From Davidsoniella eucalypti (Eukaryota > Ascomycota > Sordariomycetes > Microascales > Ceratocystidaceae), in assembly GCA_004009845.1 (NCBI GenBank), contig RMBW01000273.1, positions 1-16,772 on the forward strand: a stretch of 16,772 nt of DNA. The letters run 5' to 3'. How positions within the stretch are numbered: position 1 is the stretch's first letter; each line of letters begins with the position of its first letter. Shown here one piece after another: positions 7,971-16,160 of this stretch. The notes below the pieces were generated by a model, which saw only the letters and a list, made by a program, of their open reading frames with translations, was not told the DNA's origin and searched no databases. A program made the position numbers and the translations under genes.

Positions 7971-8014
7971 TATTAGTTTTAGATTATAGTTAGCATCCGA
8001 GAGGGGGGGGCTAA
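7971..8014 (+). promoter_or_regulatory. Element D short 3' UTR and polypurine tract
   Basis: GAGA followed by eight G (8003-8010) and CTAA lies directly before the TGTCAGGGG start of D's 3' LTR, so it is the likely plus-strand primer. Two similar G tracts occur upstream, G6 at 7884-7889 and G8 at 7910-7917, but neither is followed by an LTR end. Confidence 0.75.
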
Positions 8015-8194
8015 TGTCAGGGGCTAAGGCCCAGTTGGTATTTGGCTAAGTAAGATACTTAGCCAGATAAACGGTTATAAATAGGGACCTATTCCCGCCG
8101 TATTCCAACAGATATTAAGTCTTTCTCCTTCATCGGTATCAATCGAAGTCTTTACTCTAGATTGCTTGCCATTGCCTCTTCCTAGTTCGTGTCA
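8015..8194 (+). repeat. Element D 3' LTR (180 bp)
   Basis: It begins TGTCAGGGGCTAAGGCC and ends GTGTCA. The length agrees with 179 and 181 bp in B and A, and the layout is the same: TATAAATA at 8076-8083, the box GGGACCTATTCCCGCCG, then CATCGGTATCAATCGAAG near 8131. The start motif differs from A and B by one base (ATCGGTATCAA), so self-priming predicts a matching change in D's unseen PBS. Confidence 0.85.
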
Positions 8195-8345
8195 CAATCT
8201 CTCGTTCGGAGATGGTGTGGGTGAGGATGGCGTGAGGGAGGAGACGCGGGGGAACGACGGCGACAGTGAGGCAGCCACTATCCACGAGGGCCTTAGTCGA
8301 GTAGTCACCTAAACTTACGTCTAAATAATTACCCGAGGCACTCAT
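8195..8345 (-). pseudogene. pol: Element C Pol start: protease fragment cut by element D
   Basis: From the ATG at 8345 about 50 residues match the protease start of element A: YLDVSLGDYSTKALVDSGC with the catalytic DSG, then AVVPPRLLP. The match ends at 8195, where D's LTR begins, and the frame then reads into LTR sequence to a stop at 8157. The frame is open for 23 codons upstream to the slip site at 8411-8420, ending IVRLE before the Met, as in element B. Confidence 0.88.
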
Positions 8346-8384
8346 TTCTAATCTGACTATTCTATCTCCAATTGATTCCCCCTT

Positions 8385-8420
8385 GTCGGGGAGCGGTTTC
8401 CCCCGACTATCTAAAAATCC
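8385..8420 (-). promoter_or_regulatory. Element C gag-pol -1 frameshift signal
   Basis: The same decamer GGATTTTTAG (8411-8420, minus strand) ends gag. After a short spacer comes a perfect 7-bp stem, GTCGGGG with CCCCGAC (plus-strand arms 8401-8407 and 8385-8391), with a 9-nt loop. The stem sequence is unrelated to that of A and B, so the structure is kept while the sequence is not. Confidence 0.78.
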
Positions 8421-8970
8421 GGCTCATTGCTGACTGAAGGGGCGGTGCTAGAGGATTGCGGTTGCGAGGTACTTAGACATTCATTGATCATTGAGCGAAC
8501 ATCCTCTAGGGAGATGGATGGCTTAGTGGCCGCGGCGTTGGCGCGGATGGCACCCCTGGCGTTGCGTGAGTTACGGCATTCTGCGGTGCTGTGGCCTGGT
8601 CTCTTGCATTTGGAGCAGAAGTTAGGGGAACTTGGGCAGAACCTCGGGGAATGTCCCTTTAGGTTGCAGGAGGAGCAGGGGGGAGCGTCTGAGCACTTGA
8701 ACGAGGAGTGCGTGGTCTGTTGACAAAAGAGGCAGGGCTTGAAAGTGGTTGCGCTGCTGTTCACGGGGGGCGCCTGAGAGGGCTGCATAGGGGTAGGCTG
8801 GCGCCAGTTGGAGGAGGTTGCACGGCGAGCCTTGTTGGTTTCCTTGACTCTGGCGACAGGACGCATTGTTGCTATCATAGTGTCGAAGGGTCTGATGTGG
8901 AAGAGCGTGGCAAGGTGATCCTGCATGTCTGGGTGCAGGCCTTCTTGGAGGATGGACAGTAGTGTGTTAT
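8411..8970 (-). pseudogene. gag: Element C Gag C-terminal part with three zinc knuckles
   Basis: The frame runs from the B insertion point to the stop at 8411. It carries three consecutive CX2CX4HX4C knuckles (CLFCQQTTHSSFKC, CSSCNLKGHSPRFC, CSKCKRPGHSTAEC), where A and B have one. It ends in the shared Asp-Phe-stop of the slip site. The upstream half of the gene is at 15510-16772. This block itself has no internal stop, but the gene as a whole is split and broken. Confidence 0.88.
8966..8970. repeat. Target-site duplication of element B, left copy (GTTAT)
   Basis: GTTAT directly precedes B's LTR terminus TGAGACG at 8971 and recurs at 15510-15514. Ty3/gypsy integrases usually leave 4-6 bp duplications. 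Confidence 0.93.
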
Positions 8971-9149
8971 TGAGACGATATACGAGGATTTGCGAGGAAA
9001 AATGGTCGTAAAGATGAATTGAATTGAGACCGATGAGGGAGAAAGAGAAACTAAGACTAAACTACGAGGGAATCGGTCCTTATTTATGTCAAAGTCGAGT
9101 AGGGCCAAGGCATGACTTGGCCAATACTGATGGGCCTTAGACCCTTACA
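8971..9149 (-). repeat. Element B 3' LTR (179 bp)
   Basis: It matches 15331-15509 at 178 of 179 bases with no indel. Bounds are TG...CA (TGTAAGGG... to ...CGTCTCA on the minus strand). It is preceded in sense by the poly-G tract. Confidence 0.95.
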
Positions 9150-9439
9150 ATAGTCTCCCCCCCCCACCGGCAGAAAAAATTTACTAATTTTACAACAAAA
9201 ACCCATAAAAAACTCCTTCAAACAACCAATACAATATGACAAATAACAGAAAACAAGATGAGCCATGGTAACGATCCAATAAAACAAAAATAACACTTTC
9301 CAAACAGGGTAAAGATACCGGAAGCGGTAGGCGCCAGGGGGCGCAAGCGGTTGTCGTGGCGCAGTGGTCTGCGGCATAGCCTCCAGCGGGGAGGATTGCG
9401 TGTGTCGAGGGTCACGCCATAGCCCTTGTCGGATTTGCT
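9150..9439 (-). other. Element B 3' UTR and polypurine tract
   Basis: About 290 bp between the pol stop and the 3' LTR. The LTR-proximal end (9150-9165) reads nine G then AGACTAT on the minus strand, the predicted plus-strand primer. The rest is AT-rich near the LTR. I see no gene: the short frames here have no counterpart in element A. Confidence 0.75.
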
Positions 9440-12400
9440 CTACGACAATAACCAGGCAGAGTACAGAGACTGGACAGTGACATCCCAGTTCTTCTTGGTT
9501 TTCTCCGTGAAGATGCGCCAGGCAACAGTGTCTTCCACATGTTCCAGGGGTTCCCACGTCGCATCTTGGTAGCCTAGCCATTTGACGAGGGCTTGCTTGT
9601 GACCTCGGGAAGTGCGCTGTTTCAATATTGCCTCCACCCTGTACTCACCAGCCTCCAATGAGGGGTCCTCAAGCGCTTCCCTAGCCGTGATTGCGACAGG
9701 CTCATCGTCCTGAATCTCCTGAGATGGCAAGGGTTGTTTGGGGCGCGGCGGATGAGGCTTACATGAAGACTGGGTGAATATCCGAGGGTACGTTCAGGCG
9801 AACGTTATGGCTGCCTACAACTTCCAGGACAGTGTACCGTCTAGCTAGCCAGTCTAGCTTCTTTGAAGGCCTTTCCGTAGTCAGGTGCTTCGTGTTTAGG
9901 TAAACTAGGTCTCCTACTTTGAAACTTTCAGAGGGCTGGCGAAGACGGTTAGCACTGTTCTCCTGGTGTTCTTGGGCGGCTGCCATGGCGACAATAGCGA
10001 ACTGGGTGGCATCACTTAGCTTTGCTAACCAATCCTGGGCCCCGCGTACTGGAGACTTATTCGAGGCTGGGGGCCCTTGTACAGATGGTTCGATAATGTC
10101 GACGTTAAAACCGTGGGTCATGAAGAAAGGAGAGAGGCCTGTAGCGGAAGAGATCCTGTTGTTTAGGGCGAGTTGCGCTTGAGGCAGCAAGGAGGCCCAG
10201 TCGTCCTGGGCAAGGAACAGAAATTGCGCAGGTATGTTTCAATCTCCTGATTACTGCGTTCTTGGCTGCCATCCGTCTGCGGATGGAACGCTGTGGACAG
10301 GCGACGCTGAATGCCGAACCGGCGACATACTTCTCCCCAGAATAATTGAGCAAATTGAGGCCCTCTGTCGGAGACAATTGCTTGAGGAAAACCGTGGTGC
10401 GAGAAAACATGGATTAGCAAGGCTTCAGCGGTGGCTTGTGCGGTTGTGGACGACATAGGGATCAGGATTTGGGACTTAGACAGGCGGTCGGTGACACCCA
10501 GAATGGAAGTATAGCCCGAAGAGGTAGGTAGTGGGCCAATAAAGTCCATTGCTAGTTCAGCCCAGGGTCTAGACGGTACAGGCAGCGGTTTCAACAGGCC
10601 GCGCTTCTGCTCTCGCCAGATCTTGCTCTTGCCGCAAGAGGAGCAGTTGGACACGAATCGTCGGACGTCGTTAGTCAGGCCAGGCCAGGCATACTCGCGC
10701 GATACAAGATCACGAGTGATTGCTCTTCCTGGGTGTCCGGCCAGAGTAGAGTCGTGAATTTGCTGGATGATCTTGGTTCTCAGGGGTTCGTAATATGGGA
10801 CCCAAAGTCTATCACGCCAGCGCAGCAGTCCGTCTTGGTCAACCTTACATTCGCTCATCTGCCATTGCAGACCCCAGTCGGCGGGGAACGAGCGGGCTTC
10901 GTCTCGCACTAATTTACGAGCCAGCCACCAGCGGTTATTATTGGCAAGGGCTTGGTTCCATAGGTCAGTCATCTCGGGATCAGCGAAAGGGGATGATACT
11001 ACTTCTCTAGTTGCGTTATCGTCAGTCGGCGCATCCTTGTCTGGCTCCTGAGCCCAAACTGCGCCAATTACTACCAGGTCATTGCTCGCCTCACTCTTCT
11101 CGAGGAGTTGATGCACACGACTAGCCAGCCTATCGTCTTTTTCGTCGGCTGGCATGTCCTGGTCCCTTCTTGAAAGGGCGTCTGGTACAACTTGCTCGGT
11201 GCCTGGGCGATGGCGCAGGCAGAAGCTGAAGTCAGAGAGCTCATATCCCCAGCGACGCTGTCTCTCGGCAAGCGTCCTCTTAGTGCGAAAGTACTCCAGA
11301 TTACGGTGGTCAGTGTATACCACAAAGTCAACCCCTAGGAGGAAATGGCGCCATTCTCGAATGGACCAGTAAATAGCCAACATCTCCTTGTCGTGAATCG
11401 GGTAATTGGCTTCCGGGGGAGTAAGTTTGCGCGAGAGGAAGGCGATGGGGTGCATAAGGCCATCATCGCCTCGCTGGGATAATTCTGCTCCTAAGGCGTA
11501 ACCAGACGAGTCGGCGGTCAGTACAGTTTCTTTCAGGGGGTCAAAAGGAGTCAGAACAGGGGGAGTAAGGAAGGCTTTCTTAACTTCGGCAAAAAGAGTG
11601 AGCGCAGGCATCAGACCATACGAAAGGGGTGTCCTTCTTGGTTAACCCTACCAGAGGCGCCATTAATTCTGACAGTCGAGGCACAAAATCTCTGTAGAAA
11701 TTCACGAAGCCAATAAACCCGCGTAAACCTTTCAATGTCGTAGGTGGTTTCCATTCACGAATCGCTAGGGTTTTCTCGGGGTCAGCCTTGATACCAATAC
11801 TGGGCCGACTATGAATCCGAGGAACTTAATCTCTTTGGCCAGAAAGTGACACTTGCGCAAGTCGAGTTGGAGGCCGGCTTGATCGAGTGCATGGACGATC
11901 TCGAGCACTAGTTGTCTATGCTCCTCCTCAGTACCGCTGGAGTAAATATCCACGTCATCGATATAAGCGCTGCAGCTAATACCTAGCCATTTCCGAAGGA
12001 CCGAGTTGATGTAACGCTGGAACGCAGCAGGGGCATTAGTCAAACCGAAAGGGATAACGTTCCATTCAAAGGCCCCTAGGGGAGTCCGAAAAGCGGTTAA
12101 CTCCTCATAGCCAGGGGCTATACGAATACGATGAAAGGCAGCAATGACATCTACCTTGGACACCCACTTGGCTTCCGAAATTTGCCGCAGGGTGTCATGG
12201 ATAAGGGGTAAGGGGTATGAGTCCTTTTTGGAAATAGCGTTGACTGCGCGGTAGTCTACGCAGAAGCGAATTCCACCTCCAGGTTTCTTTACAAATAGCA
12301 CTGGAGAGCCCACTTCAGACTTTGTGTCTTTTATCCATTTAGTAGCCAGTAGTTCCGTCAGCGTCTTCTGCATCACCAACAACTCTGCGCGAGACAACGG

Positions 12401-13010
12401 GTACAGCGATTGTATAGGTAACGTCTTTCCCTCCAGCAGCTCGATCTTCAAGTCCACTCCAGGCCGGTGCGGCGGGAGGTCCTTGGACGCTTTTGCCTCG
12501 AAGGCAGAGGCTACGGGTCTTAACCACTCAGGTAGCGGCGGTCTCTCCTGTTCCTTTTGCGCTAATGCTCTGTTGACGTCCTCCAGCGTAATACGGAAGA
12601 TGGCGAGGTCGTCGTCGTTGTCGCAAAGGGCATGAAATTCGTCGGGAGTAAGTTCTTCGGCTGTAGGTACTTCAATCTGCCCGGAACGAGGGTGCAAGTG
12701 CACGTCGTGGTTGATGAGCCAGCGTTGACCGAGTATCAGGTCTTCGGTCTGGCCGGGGACGACGTAGGCCCATATGTCCTCGTGGTGGTCGGGCAAGTGT
12801 AGTGTGAACTGGGCGATTTGGGTGATGACGGGAGGACTGGTTTGCGATGCAGCGAGTGATACCTTACGAGGTTCGATGGGTAATGTCTTCGTGGCGTAGG
12901 CGAGTAGGCGCGGGGGCACGACGGCGAGGCAGAGACAGCCACTGTCGACGAGAGCCTTCGTAGAAAAAGGTATTCATAGATAAATCTAGATACGTTCCCT
13001 TAGCTCCCAT
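9440..13010 (-). pseudogene. pol: Element B Pol, broken by single-base indels
   Basis: All Pol domains of A are recognisable: protease near 12950, RT (YIDD near 11950), RNase H (TADSSGYALGAELSQ near 11510; TDHRNL near 11300), integrase with HHCC, AMDFIG, VSDRGPQF and DGSQERSN, and a chromodomain near 9550-9660 (VKWLGY, TWEP). Alignment to A locates frame breaks at A5 12964-12968 (one extra base), 11800/11801 (one missing), A5 11591-11595 (one extra), about 10211 (one missing), about 9764 (one missing) and about 9735 (one missing). I found no substitution-type stop in the intervening frames. The frame is open for 24 codons upstream of the Met to the slip site, as in A. Pol could function only if the indels are assembly errors. 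Confidence 0.9.
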
Positions 13011-13052
13011 CTCTAATCTAACTATCTGTTCGCCTTCCATCGTATCCTCCTT

Positions 13053-13088
13053 ACCAGGGCGCGACTTGTCCTGGTCACCTAAAAATCC
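13053..13088 (-). promoter_or_regulatory. Element B gag-pol -1 frameshift signal
   Basis: The decamer GGATTTTTAG (13079-13088) is followed by a 6-bp stem, ACCAGG with CCTGGT (plus-strand arms 13070-13075 and 13053-13058), with an 11-nt loop identical in length to A's. Compared with A, two stem pairs changed on both sides (G-C to A-T and T-A to C-G), which are compensatory changes. The -1 frame stays open into pol. Confidence 0.8.
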
Positions 13089-14987
13089 ATCAAATCATCC
13101 TCATCAGTGGCCGGGCGGTGCGTGTTGGTAGAGGCCACCACGGCGGTGCTTTCGGACGAGGGCAGCAGGCGATCCATCATCAGGTGGTCCGTTTTCGCAA
13201 GTTCTTCACGTACCGCGGGCGGACTTCATCGCGTATGGCCGTCTTCACAGCGCTGTTGATTGCGTTGACCAGCACCTTGTTCGTCTTGGGTCCGTGTAAG
13301 GTTCTGCGAGAGGGGCATTGGTTGGCGATGTGCCCGGGCTGTGAGCAGATGAAGCAGACTCCTTCTCGAAACATGCGATTGCGTTCAGCAGGGTTAGGAC
13401 GTGGCCTATCATTGCGGGGTTGCTGAGGTTGACGAGGTGCGTTGTTACGTGAAGGGGGCTCGGCACGCGCTCTCCAGTTGTCGCTATCGCGGTAGTGGGT
13501 AGGACGCGAGGTCTTCTTCGTGTAAGGACCGTAGTAATCGTGGTGGCGGCTGAAATGGTCGAGCAGGCTCTCAGTGACTTCCCTGTAAGTAGGCAGGCTC
13601 CAGAGGATGGTGGTTTTGACCACTAGCTCTTCCCGTGTGGCGCGACGTAGGAGGTCGATGAGCATGTCGTCGTCTTGCATACCTGCGGCCAGAGCTAACC
13701 CTTCGAAACGGTTGAAGAAGTCGAGGAATGATTCGTGGGACTCCTGGCGGGCACCAAAGAAGGCAGTGCGGGCTTGCGACTTACGGGCACGGCTGCGGAA
13801 CATGAGGTCGAGTTTGTCTAGCAGCTTGTCGTATGAGCCGGGCTGTTCGCTAATGGAGACGAAGAATTCGTTGAGTTTGGCGCGTGTGTCGGTGCCCAGT
13901 CGGCTGAACAGGTAAGCAGTTGGGCCAGCTCGTCGCCTATAGCTCGGCCATCGATTCGCATCTTGAAGACTGCTAGGGTTCGCCAGTTTTCATACTCTGC
14001 GTGAGTGCCTCCAAATTCGATAAGGTGAGGCTGAGATGGGCGGACGCGGCTACGGGATCTCGAACGTCTTCGGGTAGTGACGGCAGTAGTTGGGACAGGA
14101 GGCATGGCGGGAGCAGTGGGTTCAGTATGGTTGCCTATGACCAATTGGGACAGTAGCGAGACAGTGTCCTTCAATTCCCTAAGTTCATTGAGCAGTGCAT
14201 TGTCGGCAGGCTGAGGAGCGCGTGAATGGGCAGGGCCAGGAGAACGCGTCGGCTGACGGCCACGGGATGGAGGACGCGACGCGTGGCGGACAGACACCCA
14301 TGCTTTCGGCCAGCGGGCCAGTGAGGGGAGAGAGTCAGGGGAAGGGTGTTGCTGACAGAAGGGCGACGACGAGAATGGGTATCTACACCAGGGGCAAAGT
14401 GGGATAGGCTTCGAACAGAGGCAGCGCGACTGATGGCACGGGTGTGTGTGAGTGGTCTCGTACGAGATTAGTTCCTCAGCTTCATATGCAGCGGCCCTTG
14501 TAGCGACTAGGGGAGCGCGGGGAGTGCACGGGGTTACCATCCTTATCACGCGGGGGAGAGCGTGGGATGCCGATGAAACAGGAGGAGAGGAGACGTGAGG
14601 ACACGTGAGCACGAGCACGCGCTTCGCGGATTACGCGGTTACCACAGGCGACGTGGCCAACAAAGTCACCGGTGAAGGAGAGGTGGCCCAAGTTATCGTG
14701 AAAGTGTTCCTTATGGGCGAGGACGTCGCGTGTGGAAGGGCAAAAGCCAAGGAGGGAGGCCAGACGGGCGCGCTCCTTGCGCTTGAATAGTGCGAGGTAA
14801 CACCAGCCGGGTTTGCGCCAGGCGCGCTTCGTAGGTAGGTCAAGGGCGGACAAGATGTAGCCCTCAGCCGGTTCCTGGTTGGGGTTCAGGGTGAAAACAC
14901 GCGCTAGGGCAAGGTTATGCCAGGTGTGGTAGACGCAGCGGTTAGGGTAGCAAGGAGACCCCAGAACAGAAATAGCAAGCCAGACAT
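13079..14987 (-). pseudogene. gag: Element B Gag, broken by several frameshifts
   Basis: The ATG at 14987 (context CACCATGTC) opens a hydrophobic segment like that of A (MSGLLFLFWGLLATL). A small deletion relative to A near 14905-14950 shifts the frame before LALARV. The conserved block GWCYLALFKRKERARLA and GHLSFTGDFVGHV follows near 14640-14830. Further breaks lie near 14500, 13920 and 13210. The capsid-like region and one zinc knuckle (CFICSQPGHIANQC, near 13340) remain, and the end reads Asp-Phe-stop. A frame running from the leader into this region exists only because of the N-terminal frameshift. Confidence 0.88.
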
Positions 14988-15330
14988 GGTGACTTGGACG
15001 TGTGCGAGAAGCGGGCGAGCGGACGGATAAGGCAGGTGCAATAGGGCAAGCAAACGGCTTGGACAGGACGAATAAAGGCAAGCAAACGGCTTGGACAAAG
15101 GGAGAAATCAAGCGGTCGGCTTGTACAGGAAAAGGGCAAGCGGACGGCTTGGACAGGAAAAGTGGCAAGCGGGCGGCTTGGACAGGAAGAGAGGCAAGCG
15201 GACGGCTTGGACAACAGAGAGGGCAAGCGGACGGCTTGGACGGAAGAGAGGGCAAGCAGACGGCTTGGACAAAAAGAGGGCAAGCAGACGGCTTGGACAA
15301 CAAAAAACTTAAGAGTTATCGGTCTCAAAA
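14988..15330 (-). other. Element B transcribed leader, AUG-free, with nine tandem hairpins
   Basis: Nine 15-nt inverted repeats with 5-bp stems CAAGC/GCTTG lie at 15047, 15079, 15109, 15137, 15166, 15195, 15224, 15253 and 15281 (starts), spaced 28-32 bp. Every stem is unchanged, while the 5-nt loop varies (AAACG, GGTCG, GGACG, GGGCG, AGACG) and the linkers vary. No sense AUG occurs between the predicted RNA start (15394) and the gag ATG. The array matches A's in copy number and period. Confidence 0.87.
15318..15328 (-). promoter_or_regulatory. Element B self-priming primer-binding site
   Basis: TTGAGACCGAT on the minus strand, two bases after the 5' LTR, is the exact reverse complement of ATCGGTCTCAA in B's LTR (plus-strand 15384-15394). 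The match is kept although A and B LTRs differ in much of their surrounding sequence. Confidence 0.85.
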
Positions 15331-15509
15331 TGAGACGATATACGAGGATTTGCGAGGAAAAATGGTCGTAAAGATGAATTGAATTGAGACCGATGAGGGA
15401 GAAAGAGAAACTAAGACTAAACTACGAGGGAATCGGTCCCTATTTATGTCAAAGTCGAGTAGGGCCAAGGCATGACTTGGCCAATACTGATGGGCCTTAG
15501 ACCCTTACA
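15331..15509 (-). repeat. Element B 5' LTR (179 bp) with promoter
   Basis: TG...CA bounded. On the minus strand it has a TATA-like CATAAATA (plus-strand 15441-15448) followed by GGGACCGATTCCC, then the predicted RNA start ATCGG at 15394, about 50 nt downstream. Confidence 0.94.
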
Positions 15510-15514
15510 GTTAT
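15510..15514. repeat. Target-site duplication of element B, right copy (GTTAT)
   Basis: The second copy of GTTAT, directly after the LTR terminus CTTACA at 15509. It pairs with 8966-8970. Confidence 0.93.
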
Positions 15515-16160
15515 GGTCTGTAATTTGGGCTTTGTCGCGGAGGGCGCATAGGCGGTTGGTGAATGTTTCGAAAGGCTCGCTAGGTCCTTGCTTTATTTTC
15601 ATCAGTAGGCGGTTGGCCGTTCTGGCGCGGGTCTGGGTCGTATAGCGTGAGTAGGTACGCGATAAATAGCTGGAAGCCGGTAGGGGACGCTAAGTGCTGA
15701 AGGTACTTGGGGCGGACTTGGTCCCTGATCTCGGGAAGAGAGGAGTTCATTGGTGTAAGCTAGTTGGTCCCTAGGCGAGTGAAAACCTCTGGAAGTCGAC
15801 GAGGAATTTCTCGTTGAGCTCGTGCTTCCATGTGGTGTAGTCGAACGATCCGTCGAATTTGCGCACAGCGTCTAGGACGTCCTTACGGCGAGAGATGGAG
15901 TCTTCGCGGTTGGGGAGAATGGTAATGCCGCCAGCTAGGGGCGTTGATGTGGGCGTCGTAGAGGGGTGCGTGCGTTTGAGCGGAGGTAGGAGCGTTACGG
16001 TAGGGGCGGCTAGTTTGAGGCCATGACGTTCTAGGGTTTCAGCGAGAGCCGCTAGTTCTTCTTCCTCGTCGTATTCATCCTTGACAACCGGTGGCTGGAC
16101 AGGTTTCTTTGGGTGTGAGGAAGGAGGTGATGTCTGTGGCAATGTCGTTGAGGAGCTCAT
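15510..16160 (-). pseudogene. gag: Element C Gag central part (capsid region)
   Basis: Minus-strand frames here read as Gag: an acidic stretch (DEYDEEEELAALAETL), then DAVRKFDGSFDYTTWKHELNEKF, typical of the start of a retrotransposon capsid domain, with a break near 15771. A second frame at 15510-15740 continues with another break, ending PFETFTNRLCALRDKAQITD at the B insertion point. The next residues in the same frame are found at 8965 and below. At least two frameshifts are present. Confidence 0.8.

Larger units (their letters stand above)
6425..8194 (+). mobile_element. Element D: 3' part of a Ty3/gypsy element on the plus strand
   Basis: Integrase, chromodomain, purine tract and 3' LTR of a related but divergent element, opposite in orientation to A, B and C. 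Its left part is cut off by element A and would lie beyond the window. Its right LTR end (8194) abuts protease sequence of element C, showing that D inserted into C. The expected target duplication is CAATC (8195-8199); the partner copy is not visible. Confidence 0.9.
8971..15509 (-). mobile_element. Element B: full-length but frame-broken relative of A
   Basis: A 6539-bp element on the minus strand with 179-bp LTRs, self-priming site, nine-hairpin leader, gag, pol and poly-G tract in the same order as A. A 5-bp GTTAT duplication flanks it and its insertion splits element C's gag. The two LTRs differ at one base (9080 T, 15440 C on the plus strand). Pol is clearly homologous to A's in every domain. 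Gag and pol contain many single-base indels, so it cannot encode working proteins as written. Confidence 0.95.

Noticed and set aside
8157..8194. C-terminal residues of element C's protease frame beyond 8195
   Set aside because: This stretch is element D's LTR read in antisense, so the residues are not part of C's protease.
9080..9080. Repeat-induced point mutation as the cause of the LTR difference in B
   Set aside because: There is only one C/T difference, and A's LTRs are identical. One transition is not evidence of RIP.
15047..15295. CRISPR-like spacing of about 29 bp with short palindromes
   Set aside because: Units are a 15-20 bp core with short linkers, not repeats with unique 30-bp spacers. 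The array sits in the leader of a eukaryotic retrotransposon and no cas gene is present.
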